From Achromobacter spanius (GTDB taxonomy: Bacteria; Pseudomonadota; Gammaproteobacteria; Burkholderiales; Burkholderiaceae_B): 64,000 nucleotides of DNA. Positions 26,019 through 34,391 of the stretch are shown piece after piece. A program made the position numbers and the translations under genes. Each line of letters begins with the position of its first letter. The first letter of the stretch is position 1. Below the pieces are notes generated by a model that saw only the letters and a program-made list of their open reading frames with translations, was not told where the DNA came from and did not search any database. The stretch covers positions 1,736,001 to 1,800,000 of the forward strand of contig NZ_CP034689.1 in assembly GCF_003994415.1 (NCBI RefSeq). The letters are read 5' to 3'.

Positions 26019-26045
26019 CGCACAGCAGCTTCACTAGTATGAAAG

Positions 26046-26078
26046 CCCCGCGGACGGCATGTCCGCGGGGTTTTTTTT
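26046..26078 (+). terminator. Rho-independent terminator after etfA
   Basis: A 10-bp perfect GC stem CCCCGCGGAC/GTCCGCGGGG with a 5-nt loop (26046-26070) and eight T. Confidence 0.97.
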
Positions 26079-26124
26079 GGCCTGCAATCTTCTCCGACTG
26101 TCTGATATGTTTGCAGTATTTCTT

Positions 26125-26152
26125 TTGAATTTCTGAAAGATTCTGATAATGT
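26125..26152 (+). promoter_or_regulatory. Probable promoter with overlapping dyad upstream of the aspartate module
   Basis: TTGAAT (26125-26130), a 16-bp spacer and TAATGT (26147-26152) form a fair -35/-10 pair in an AT-rich island between the etfA terminator and aspT. An imperfect dyad, GAATTTCTGAAAGATTC (26127-26143), overlaps the -35 and spacer and could be a regulator site. The regulator is unknown. Confidence 0.4.
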
Positions 26153-26215
26153 GCTTCGCGCGGAGCAGGATTTTCGCGCGCGTGTTTGACCTGTACATAA
26201 CGAAGGAGATTCGGG

Positions 26216-27907
26216 ATGGAATGGTTTTTTGACACATTGCGGAAGTTTCCAGAATTAGCGGTATTCCTCACCCTGGGCCTGGGGTATTGGATTGGAGCCA
26301 AGAAAATCTTCGGCTTCAATCTGGGCGCGGTAACCGGGACTTTGCTGGTGGGCGTGTTGGTCGGGCAGCTCGACATCACTATCGCCCCGATTCTCAAGCA
26401 GGTGTTCTTCCTGCTTTTCCTCTTCGGTCTAGGCTACGGCGTCGGCCCTCAATTTTTCCGCGGCATGAAAAGCGATGGCCTTCCCCAGGTCATTTTCGCG
26501 GTCATCATTTGCGTGATCTGCTTGCTGGTCACCTGGGCCACGGCGGTGGGTTTTGGCTTTGACGCCGGTACCGGCGCCGGACTCTTGGCGGGTGCGCAAA
26601 CCATTTCCGCGGTGATGGGCGTGGCCACTGACACCATCAACGGGCTGAGCGTGGACGCGGCAACCAAGAAGCAGTGGATCGACAGCATTCCCGTGGCGTA
26701 CGCGGTCTGCTACATCTTCGGCACCGTCGGCAGCGCGTGGCTGTTGGCCTCGCTAGGCCCCAAGCTGATGCGCGTGGACATCGTCAAAGAATGCAAGGAA
26801 TACGAAGCCCAGATGTCCGGCGGCGGCGATTCCATGGAGCTGTCCGGCTACCGGAAATTCACCGCGCGTGCCTACAAACTGGACCACTCCGAACTCGTGG
26901 GCAAGACAGTTGGCGACCTTGAAGCACGCTTTGTTGACGCGCGTGTCTTTGTCGAACGCATTCGCCGCGGCGATCAGATCATCGATAACGACTCCAGCAC
27001 CGTGCTGCAGGCCGGCGACGTGCTGGGCGTGACCGGGCGCCACGATGCGCTGGTCTTGCAGGCCGGCGGCATTATCGGCGGCGAAGTCGAAGACCGGGAC
27101 GTGATCAACCTGCCCGCCGAGATCGTTGAGGTGGTGCTGACCAACAAGAACGTGGCCGGCAAGACGCTCAAGGAACTGGCGGAAAACGAGACCGTGCGCC
27201 AACTTGGGCGCGGCGTATTTCTGCGCAAGGTGGTGCGCGGCGGCCACGAGATGCCCGTCAACTGGGGGCTGCAGCTGGACCGCGGCGACCGCCTCTTCGT
27301 CTTGGGCGCGAAACGCGACGTCGAGCGGGTAGTGGGCAAGTTGGGCTACGTGGACCGGGCCACCGAGCAGACCGACATGGTGTTCGTGGGCTTCGGCATT
27401 TTGCTGGGTGGGCTGTTTGGTTCGCTGGTGCTGACGGTCAGCGGTATTCCCATCACCTTGTCGACCTCCGGCGGCGCGCTGATTTCGGGCCTGATCTTCG
27501 GTTACTTGCGCTCTGTGCATCCCACTTTCGGCCGGGTGCCGGAACCTGTGCATTGGTTTCTGACATCGGTCGGGCTGACGGCGTTCGTGGCCGTGGTCGG
27601 TATTACATCGGGACCCGGCTTCGTGCAGGGCTTCCAGCAACTGGGCGCCAAGCTTTTTGTGGCCGGCATTATCGCCACCAGCGTGCCGATGATTCTGGGC
27701 GTGTTCATCGCCCGGTATGTCTTCAAATTCCATCCCGCCATCGTGCTGGGCGTATGCGCCGGCGCCCGGACTACCACGGCCGCGATCGGACAAATCACGG
27801 AAACGGCGAAGAGCCAGGTGCCCGCCCTGGGCTACACGGTTCCCTATGCGATCGGCAATACCCTGCTCATTATCTGGGGCATTGTCATTGTCATGCTCAT
27901 GACCTAG
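26216..27907 (+). CDS. aspT: AspT-family aspartate:alanine antiporter (first copy)
   Basis: A 563-residue AspT/YidE-type transporter. About five TM segments at each end flank a large hydrophilic centre (about residues 190-370) with two TrkA_C/RCK-type domains. Diagnostic stretches are GLGYGVGPQFFRGMKSDG in the first half and CAGARTTTAAIGQI in the second. AspT exchanges aspartate for alanine; with aspartate decarboxylation inside the cell this generates a proton motive force. AAGGAG precedes the ATG. aspD follows after 25 bp, and a second, divergent aspT lies on its other side. Confidence 0.92.
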   Translation: MEWFFDTLRKFPELAVFLTLGLGYWIGAKKIFGFNLGAVTGTLLVGVLVGQLDITIAPILKQVFFLLFLFGLGYGVGPQFFRGMKSDGLPQVIFAVIICVICLLVTWATAVGFGFDAGTGAGLLAGAQTISAVMGVATDTINGLSVDAATKKQWIDSIPVAYAVCYIFGTVGSAWLLASLGPKLMRVDIVKECKEYEAQMSGGGDSMELSGYRKFTARAYKLDHSELVGKTVGDLEARFVDARVFVERIRRGDQIIDNDSSTVLQAGDVLGVTGRHDALVLQAGGIIGGEVEDRDVINLPAEIVEVVLTNKNVAGKTLKELAENETVRQLGRGVFLRKVVRGGHEMPVNWGLQLDRGDRLFVLGAKRDVERVVGKLGYVDRATEQTDMVFVGFGILLGGLFGSLVLTVSGIPITLSTSGGALISGLIFGYLRSVHPTFGRVPEPVHWFLTSVGLTAFVAVVGITSGPGFVQGFQQLGAKLFVAGIIATSVPMILGVFIARYVFKFHPAIVLGVCAGARTTTAAIGQITETAKSQVPALGYTVPYAIGNTLLIIWGIVIVMLMT

Positions 27908-27932
27908 CGTTCCAAACCAGGAGTACTGAATA

Positions 27933-29759
27933 ATGGCTACCACCTCGCCTCTTACTGTCAGTTTGGCCTCGGCTTTGAAAACGACCCGTTCGCGCCAACG
28001 AGACCTGGAACAGTTGTCTCCCTTTGAGTTAAAGGATTATCTGATTACGCTGGCCAAGGAAAACCAGCACACGGCTGCCTTGACCATGTTGAACGCCGGG
28101 CGGGGTAATCCGAATTGGATCGCCACCGAACCCCGCGACGCCTTTTTCCTGATGGGCCGGTTCGCCATGAAGGAAGCGCGCCGGGTGCGCGATGACACCA
28201 TTCTGGCTGGCATGCCGGCCAAGAAGGGCTGTGCTGACCGGCTGCGAAAATTCCTGTCCAAGCACAAGGGCGAAGACGGCTACGACTTCCTGGTGGGCGT
28301 GCTTGAGTACGGCGTGAAGATCAAGAGCTTTGACCCGGACGAGTGGATCCACGAGCTTACCGACAGCATCATCGGCGACAACTACCCCGTGCCGCCGCGC
28401 GCGCTGGTTCATATCGAACAGATCGTGCATGACTACCTGATCAAGGAAATGTGCGACGGCCGCCCCCCGAAGGGCAAGTTCGACCTGTTCCCGGTCGAAG
28501 GCGGCACCGCCGCCATGTGCTACATCTTTGACTCGCTGATGCAGAACGGCCTGTTGAAGCAAGGTGACACCATCGCGCTGTTCCTGCCGACCTTCACGCC
28601 CTATATCGAGATTGCGCACCTTGAGCGCTTCAAGTTCAAGATCGTCGCCATCAACGCCAGCAGCATGCGCGCCGACGGCACGCACGACTGGCACTATCCG
28701 GCCTCTGAAATCGCCAAGCTGGAAAATCCGAAGATCAAGCTTGCCGTGACGGTGAACCCGAGCAACCCGCCATCGGTGGCGTTCAACCCGGTCGAGATGA
28801 AGCAGATCGTGCGGCTGATCCGCAAGAATCCGGACCTGGTGCTGGTGACCGACGACGTCTACGGCACTTTCGTGCCGAACTTCCGTTCGCTGATGGCCGA
28901 GGTGCCGCACAACACTATCTGCGTGTATTCCTTTTCGAAGAATTTCGGTTGTACGGGCTGGCGCCTGGGCGTGATCGCCACGCACGAGACAAACACGATG
29001 GACCGGCGCATCGCCGAACTGCCCGCGGCATGGAAGCAGCGGCTGAACAAGCGCTATGGCGCCATGACGATGGAACCCGAAAAATTGAAGTTCATCGACC
29101 GTATGGTGGCCGACAGCCGCAATGTGGCGCTGAACCACACGGCCGGGCTGTCGTTGCCGCAACAGGTGCAGATGGGCTTCTTCGCGCTGTCCCACCTGCT
29201 GGACCTGAAAGACGCCTACAAGCACCTGACCATGGAAATCGTGCGCGCTCGCCGTGATGCGCTGTGGAGCGGGCTGGGCATACCGGTGCCGCCCGAGGAC
29301 CCCGCGCGCGCCTGGTATTACGTGGAACTGGACTTCATGGTGTGGGCCAAGGTCATGTATGGCGACGCCTTCTGCAAGTACATGACGTCGAATTACGAGC
29401 CGGTGGACTTCCTGTTCCGCTTGGCTGAAAAAACAGGCGTGGTGTTGATGGACGGCGGCGGGTTCGGCGGGCCGCCCTGGTCGATCCGCATCTCGCTGGC
29501 CAACCTGGATGATGCTGATTACGCCAAGATCGGCAAGTACATGGTTGAATCCGCGACCGAGTACGTCGAAGCCTGGAAGGCCTCCGAGCTGGTGCGCTCG
29601 GGTCCGACCGCCGGTAAGGGGCAAACGTTGAAGGCCAGCGCCGCCAAGCGCTCGCCCAAGAAGGCAGCAAAGAAGGTGGCCAAGACGGCGGTGAAAAAGG
29701 CGGTCAAGCAAGCCGACACTGCCGCCAAATCCGCCAAGAAGGCCAGGGCCCGCAAGTAG
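27933..29759 (+). CDS. aspD: Aspartate 4-decarboxylase with a basic C-terminal tail
   Basis: A 608-residue PLP enzyme of the AspD family (bifunctional aspartate aminotransferase/L-aspartate beta-decarboxylase, giving alanine and CO2). Motifs are VNPSNPPSVAF, LVTDDVYGTFVPNF with the PLP Asp, and the Schiff-base lysine at residue 336 in VYSFSKNFGCTGWRLG. The substrate-binding Arg is in WSIRISLANLDDADY. Known AspD proteins are about 530-550 residues. Here the catalytic body ends near residue 556 and is followed by a 52-residue tail with 15 Lys and 3 Arg but a single acidic residue, made of AAKK-like repeats as in histone H1. It is flanked by two aspT genes with 25-26 bp gaps, a clear operon. Confidence 0.95.
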   Translation: MATTSPLTVSLASALKTTRSRQRDLEQLSPFELKDYLITLAKENQHTAALTMLNAGRGNPNWIATEPRDAFFLMGRFAMKEARRVRDDTILAGMPAKKGCADRLRKFLSKHKGEDGYDFLVGVLEYGVKIKSFDPDEWIHELTDSIIGDNYPVPPRALVHIEQIVHDYLIKEMCDGRPPKGKFDLFPVEGGTAAMCYIFDSLMQNGLLKQGDTIALFLPTFTPYIEIAHLERFKFKIVAINASSMRADGTHDWHYPASEIAKLENPKIKLAVTVNPSNPPSVAFNPVEMKQIVRLIRKNPDLVLVTDDVYGTFVPNFRSLMAEVPHNTICVYSFSKNFGCTGWRLGVIATHETNTMDRRIAELPAAWKQRLNKRYGAMTMEPEKLKFIDRMVADSRNVALNHTAGLSLPQQVQMGFFALSHLLDLKDAYKHLTMEIVRARRDALWSGLGIPVPPEDPARAWYYVELDFMVWAKVMYGDAFCKYMTSNYEPVDFLFRLAEKTGVVLMDGGGFGGPPWSIRISLANLDDADYAKIGKYMVESATEYVEAWKASELVRSGPTAGKGQTLKASAAKRSPKKAAKKVAKTAVKKAVKQADTAAKSAKKARARK

Positions 29760-29785
29760 GCAACCACTACAGGCGACATGACCCC

Positions 29786-31486
29786 ATGACATGCTCGGTC
29801 GGGTTTTTCAACAGCGTCCCCATTGCGGTGTTGTTTGTCACGGTGGGCTTGGGATACCTGATCGGCAAGTTGAAGCTCGGACCGATTCAACTGGGCGGCG
29901 TGTGCGGCACGCTCATCGTCGCCCTGTTGATCGGTCAGACGGGTTGCCAGATGCGTGGCGACCTGAAAGAGGTTGCGTTCGCACTGTTCATTTTTGCCAT
30001 GGGCTATTCGGGCGGCCCGCAGTTCTTCGCCAACCTGAACCGATCCAGCCTGCGTTATATCGCCTTGCCGATCATCGAGGCGCTGCTGGTGCTGAGCATT
30101 GTGCTGGCGGCCGTGCCGCTGTTTGGCCTGGACGCCGGCACGGCGGCCGGTCTGGCGGCGGGGGCGGCGACCGAATCGGCGGTGGTGGGCACCGCGGCCG
30201 AGGCGCTCAAGCATCTGGGCCTGCCGGACGCCGAAGTGCAGCGCATGGAGGCCAATATCGCCACGGCCTACACGCTGACCTATCTGGTGGGTTTGATCAG
30301 CATCGTGTTCTTCACCAGCCAGGTTGCGCCCGCGCTGCTGCGCATCAACTTGCGCGAGGCTTCCAAGGCCTTGGAAGCCAAGCTGGGCGTGGCCGCGGGC
30401 GAGGACGAGGACGTGAACCTGCCGACCTTGCCGCGCCTGGTGGGGCGCGCGCACGTCGTCAAGGATGCCGACGGCATGAAGGTTGGCGACGTCGAGGCGC
30501 AGTTGGGCGGGCGCACGGTGATCAGCCGCATTCTGCGCAACGGCGAGGCCGTAAACGCCACGCCAGAAGACACTGTGACCACCGGCGATGTGGTGGTGGT
30601 GCTGGGCTTGCGCCGTTTCGCGCTGCGGGCCGGCACGGTCGTGGGGCCTGAAATCCTGCTGCCCGAAGCGCATGCGGACGATCTTCATATGAGCGAGTTG
30701 GCCGTGATCGTCAATAAAAAGGCGATCAACGGAACCACGATGGGGGAACTGGCCAAACGGCCGGGAGCGCGGCGCGCGCGTGGCGTTTTCGTGCAATCAA
30801 TCATGCGGTCGGGCCATATGTTGCCGCTGACGCCGGCCACGGTCGTGCAGTACGGCGACCTGGTGACGCTGGTGGGCGCCGAACCCGAACTGTCGGAGGC
30901 CGGCGCCGCGCTGGGCAATGAACTGCGCCGCAGCGGCATTACCGACCTGGTGTTCCTGGCTTTTGGCATTCTTGCCGGCCTGATGATCGGCAGCCTGAGC
31001 GCGCGCCTGTGGGGCATTCCGGTGTCGCTGGGCAGTGGCGGCGGGGCGCTGGTCAGCGGGTTGGTGTGCGGATGGATCAACGCCAAGCGGCCTACGCTTG
31101 GCCATATGCCGGACCATGCCGTGCAACTGCTGAAAGACCTTGGGCTGGCGGTCTTCGTGGCGTGCGTGGGCTTGTCGGCGGGGCCCGAGGCGGTATCGCT
31201 TATCCGTGAACACGGCGCCGTGCTGCCCGTGATCGGCTTGCTGGTGTCCCTGGGACCCGCCTGCCTGTCGCTATGGGTGGGCCACAAGATACTGAAGATA
31301 GAAGGCCCCTTGCTGGTAGGGGCCATTGCCGGCCAGCACGTCAGCACGCCCGCCATCAGCGCCATCTTGAATGCCAGCGGCAGCTCCGTGCCGCTGCTGG
31401 GCTACACGGTGACCTATGCCATCGCCAACGTGCTGTTGCCCGTGCTGGGACCGATCATTGTGTCCTTGGCGTACCATCTGAGTTAA
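29786..31486 (+). CDS. aspT: AspT-family aspartate:alanine antiporter (second copy)
   Basis: A 566-residue AspT-type transporter with the same layout as the copy before aspD: TM bundle, two central TrkA_C domains (about residues 195-370), TM bundle. The sequences differ in most positions: here MGYSGGPQFFANLNRSS and AGQHVSTPAISAIL replace GYGVGPQFFRGM and CAGARTTTAAIG. This is an old paralogue and not a recent duplication. It may exchange a different pair of substrates or run with different affinity. It is the last gene of the module. A GC dyad lies 28 bp after the stop. Confidence 0.9.
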   Translation: MTCSVGFFNSVPIAVLFVTVGLGYLIGKLKLGPIQLGGVCGTLIVALLIGQTGCQMRGDLKEVAFALFIFAMGYSGGPQFFANLNRSSLRYIALPIIEALLVLSIVLAAVPLFGLDAGTAAGLAAGAATESAVVGTAAEALKHLGLPDAEVQRMEANIATAYTLTYLVGLISIVFFTSQVAPALLRINLREASKALEAKLGVAAGEDEDVNLPTLPRLVGRAHVVKDADGMKVGDVEAQLGGRTVISRILRNGEAVNATPEDTVTTGDVVVVLGLRRFALRAGTVVGPEILLPEAHADDLHMSELAVIVNKKAINGTTMGELAKRPGARRARGVFVQSIMRSGHMLPLTPATVVQYGDLVTLVGAEPELSEAGAALGNELRRSGITDLVFLAFGILAGLMIGSLSARLWGIPVSLGSGGGALVSGLVCGWINAKRPTLGHMPDHAVQLLKDLGLAVFVACVGLSAGPEAVSLIREHGAVLPVIGLLVSLGPACLSLWVGHKILKIEGPLLVGAIAGQHVSTPAISAILNASGSSVPLLGYTVTYAIANVLLPVLGPIIVSLAYHLS

Positions 31487-31513
31487 GACGCGAATTCAAA
31501 AAACGCAGTAGAC

Positions 31514-31543
31514 GCGAGGCGCCAGGCGCCTCGCCGTCGTTTT
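31514..31543 (+). terminator. Possible terminator after the aspartate module
   Basis: Perfect dyad GCGAGGCGCC-A-GGCGCCTCGC at 31514-31534, followed by CGTCGTTTT. The stem is strong but the T-tract is short and displaced, so termination may be partial. It lies 25 bp before the acyl-CoA dehydrogenase ATG. Confidence 0.5.
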
Positions 31544-31558
31544 GCACCCGGAGACACC

Positions 31559-33385
31559 ATGCCCTATGTAACCCCGCTACAGGATTTCCGCTTCACGCTG
31601 AAAGAACTGGCCGGCCTGGACGACATTCTTAAATTACCCGGCTTTGACGACGTGACGCCGGACCTGGTTGACGCCATCCTGGAAGAAAACGGCCGCTTCG
31701 TGGAGCAGGCGGTGGCGCCGTTGAACGTACCCGGCGACACGCACCCACCGGTCTGGAACGACGGGCAGGTCACCACCACGCCCGGCTATGCCCAGGGCTT
31801 CAAGGATTACGCCGCGGGCGGCTGGCAGGGCTTGCAGCATCCGCGGGAATGGGGCGGACAGGGCTTGCCCAAGCTGCTTGCTGCCGCGCCGGCCGAGAAC
31901 ATCCAGGCGGCCAGCCTGGCGTTTTCCTTGTGCCCGATGCTGACTGATGGGGTTATCGAAGCGGTGTTGACCGTGGGTTCTGACGCGCAGCGCAAAGAGT
32001 ACGTGCCCAACCTGATCGCGGGGAAGTGGACGGGCACCATGAACCTGACCGAACCGCAGGCGGGCTCCGACCTGGCCCAGGTCGCCACGCGCGCCGTGCG
32101 GCAGGACGACGGTACGTTTCGCCTGTTCGGCCAAAAGATCTTCATCACCTTCGGTGAGCACGACCTGGCGGAAAACATCATCCACCTGGTGCTGGCCCGC
32201 ACGCCGGACGCGCCGGCGGGTGTGAAGGGGATCTCACTATTCATCGTGCCCAAGTTCCTGGTGGAAGCGGACGGCAGCCTGGGCAAGCGCAACGACGTCT
32301 GGTGCGCGTCGTTGGAGCACAAGCTTGGCATTCACGGCAGCCCGACGGCGGTGCTGCTGTATGGCTCGGGCAAGGGCGAAGTCGGCGAAGGCGCGGTGGG
32401 TTATCAGGTCGGCGAACTGAACCGTGGCCTTGAGTACATGTTCATCATGATGAACGCCGCGCGTTTTTCGGTGGGCCAGCAGGGTATCGGCGTGTCTGAA
32501 CGGGCGTATCAGCACGCGCTGGCGTACGCGCGCGAACGCGTGCAGGGGCGCGCGGTGGAAGGGGCGGCCGGGCCGGTGGCCATCGTGCGCCATCCTGACG
32601 TGCAACGCATGCTGCTGACCATGAAGGCGTTGACGGAAGCGGCCCGCGCCGTTTCGTACGTGACGGCTGCCGCGCACGACAAGGGCACGCATCACCCCGA
32701 CCCTGAACAGCGCTCGCGCAACCGGGCGTTCTACGAATACATGGTGCCCATCGTGAAGGGCTACTCGACCGAGACCGCGGTGGAGGTCGCGTCGCTGGGC
32801 ATTCAGGTGCACGGCGGCATGGGCTTCATCGAGGAAACCGGTGCGGCGCAGTTTTATCGGGATGCGCGCATCCTGCCCATTTACGAGGGCACCACCGCCA
32901 TTCAGGCCAACGACCTGGTTGGCCGCAAGACGCAGCGCGACGGCGGCGCTACCGCCTACGCGGCCATTGCCGCCATGCGCGAGACGCTGCGCGCGGTCGA
33001 GGCCGAGTCGGCACGCGCGGCCGCGCCCGAGCGCGATGCGCTGCGCCTGTTGCGCGACAACCTGGATGGCGCCATCCAGGCCTACGAGGCAGGCGTCGGC
33101 TTTATTCTTGAGCAGTCGGCCGCGAACGTTCGCGCGGTGTTTTCCGGCAGCGTGCCCTACCTGATGCTGGCCGGCGTGGTGCACGGTGGATGGCAGATGG
33201 CGCGCGCCGTGTTGGCGTGCCGTCGGCATCTGGCAGCGGGGTCGACGGACCCGTTCCATAAGTCGAAGATCGCGACGGGATTGTTCTATGCCGCGCACAT
33301 CCTGCCGCGCGCGCTTGCCCTGTCCGCAGCAGTGCGCGCCGGGGTCGTGGCGGACGCCTGCGGGGCGGACGCGAATATTGCATAA
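31559..33385 (+). CDS. Acyl-CoA dehydrogenase, long DmdC-like subfamily
   Basis: A 608-residue FAD acyl-CoA dehydrogenase of the long form with extended N- and C-terminal domains, the type that includes DmdC (3-methylthiopropanoyl-CoA dehydrogenase). Visible are TGTMNLTEPQAGSDLAQV (FAD and substrate loop), GQKIFITFGEHDL, QVHGGMGFIEETGAAQFYRD and RILPIYEGTTAIQANDLVGRK, which holds the catalytic-Glu region of this subgroup. Substrate preference cannot be stated; fatty acyl-CoA or sulfur-containing acyl-CoA are options. Electrons would pass to ETF, encoded at 24.3-26.0 kb. CGGAGA precedes the ATG. Confidence 0.92.
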   Translation: MPYVTPLQDFRFTLKELAGLDDILKLPGFDDVTPDLVDAILEENGRFVEQAVAPLNVPGDTHPPVWNDGQVTTTPGYAQGFKDYAAGGWQGLQHPREWGGQGLPKLLAAAPAENIQAASLAFSLCPMLTDGVIEAVLTVGSDAQRKEYVPNLIAGKWTGTMNLTEPQAGSDLAQVATRAVRQDDGTFRLFGQKIFITFGEHDLAENIIHLVLARTPDAPAGVKGISLFIVPKFLVEADGSLGKRNDVWCASLEHKLGIHGSPTAVLLYGSGKGEVGEGAVGYQVGELNRGLEYMFIMMNAARFSVGQQGIGVSERAYQHALAYARERVQGRAVEGAAGPVAIVRHPDVQRMLLTMKALTEAARAVSYVTAAAHDKGTHHPDPEQRSRNRAFYEYMVPIVKGYSTETAVEVASLGIQVHGGMGFIEETGAAQFYRDARILPIYEGTTAIQANDLVGRKTQRDGGATAYAAIAAMRETLRAVEAESARAAAPERDALRLLRDNLDGAIQAYEAGVGFILEQSAANVRAVFSGSVPYLMLAGVVHGGWQMARAVLACRRHLAAGSTDPFHKSKIATGLFYAAHILPRALALSAAVRAGVVADACGADANIA

Positions 33386-33536
33386 GGTTATATGGCTTGC
33401 GTATTTCGTCGGCCGAAGGTTTGATGGAAGAATCGTTTTTGACGCGTTAAGCTGCACGTTCAAGCCCCATTTCTGAGCGGCCCGTTGAAGCCGGGCGGCC
33501 AGATCCCTCCCACTCTATCCGCATACAGGAGACACC

Positions 33537-34178
33537 ATGAGCCATCTACGTCTGGGCGACACCGCCCCTGATTTTGAACAGGATTCCTCGGCCGGTCCCA
33601 TCCGCTTTCACGAGTATCTGGGCAATAGCTGGGGGGTACTCTTTTCTCATCCGGCCGACTTCACGCCCGTGTGCACCACCGAACTGGGCTACACGGCCAA
33701 GCTTGCCGACGAATTCGCCAAGCGCAACGTGAAGGTGCTGGCCCTGTCGGTTGACGGCACGGATTCCCATACGAAGTGGATCGAAGACATCAACGACACG
33801 CAGTCCACCCAGGTCAACTTTCCCATCCTGGCCGACAAGGACCGTAAGGTCTCCGAGCTTTACGACATGATCCACCCGAACGCCAACGCAACCCTGACGG
33901 TGCGTTCCGTGTTCATCGTGGACCCGAACAAGAAGGTGCGCCTGATCATCACGTACCCGGCCAGCACGGGCCGCAACTTCAATGAGATCCTGCGCGTCAT
34001 TGATTCGCTGCAACTGACGGACAGCCACAGCGTGGCCACGCCGGTCAACTGGGAAGATGGCGACGACGTGATCATCGTTCCGTCGCTGCAGGACGAAGCC
34101 GTTATCAAAGAGAAGTTCCCCAAAGGCTACAAGGCCGTGCGTCCGTACCTGCGCGTTACGCCGCAACCGAATAAGTAA
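33537..34178 (+). CDS. 1-Cys peroxiredoxin (Prx6 type)
   Basis: A 213-residue thioredoxin-fold peroxidase that reduces hydrogen peroxide and alkyl hydroperoxides. The peroxidatic Cys is in HPADFTPVCTTELG (about residue 46). It is the only cysteine in the protein, so there is no resolving Cys and the enzyme is the 1-Cys type. The C-terminal Prx6 extension TPVNWEDGDDVIIVPSLQDE is intact. The length is normal. AGGAGA precedes the ATG. It is monocistronic, with a double-stem terminator at 34233. The preceding 150 bp hold no obvious OxyR site. Confidence 0.95.
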   Translation: MSHLRLGDTAPDFEQDSSAGPIRFHEYLGNSWGVLFSHPADFTPVCTTELGYTAKLADEFAKRNVKVLALSVDGTDSHTKWIEDINDTQSTQVNFPILADKDRKVSELYDMIHPNANATLTVRSVFIVDPNKKVRLIITYPASTGRNFNEILRVIDSLQLTDSHSVATPVNWEDGDDVIIVPSLQDEAVIKEKFPKGYKAVRPYLRVTPQPNK

Positions 34179-34232
34179 ATTCGGATTTCGGGGGGGAGCC
34201 CCTATGCGTTGAAAGCGGTTTTTCGCCGCCCG

Positions 34233-34272
34233 AACCGCCGCCTTTCCCATAGGGAAACGCGGCGGTTTTTCT
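34233..34272 (+). terminator. Terminator after the peroxiredoxin gene
   Basis: Nested dyad: outer stem AACCGCCGC/GCGGCGGTT and inner stem TTTCCC-ATA-GGGAAA (34233-34267), ending in TTTTTCTTG. Confidence 0.85.
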
Positions 34273-34391
34273 TGTTTGGGATGGCGGTCCTATATGCCTG
34301 CGAGCGATGAGCAATCAAATAATGATTCGTTCCGTTCAGGATGGGCAACACGCACACTTGCTTCCATATTGCCAAATACAGGGAGCAGGGA

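Noticed and set aside
26216..31486. The aspartate module as a mobile element
   Set aside because: No transposase, integrase, terminal inverted repeats or target duplications are visible, so only an insertion relative to neighbours is proposed, not a mobile element.
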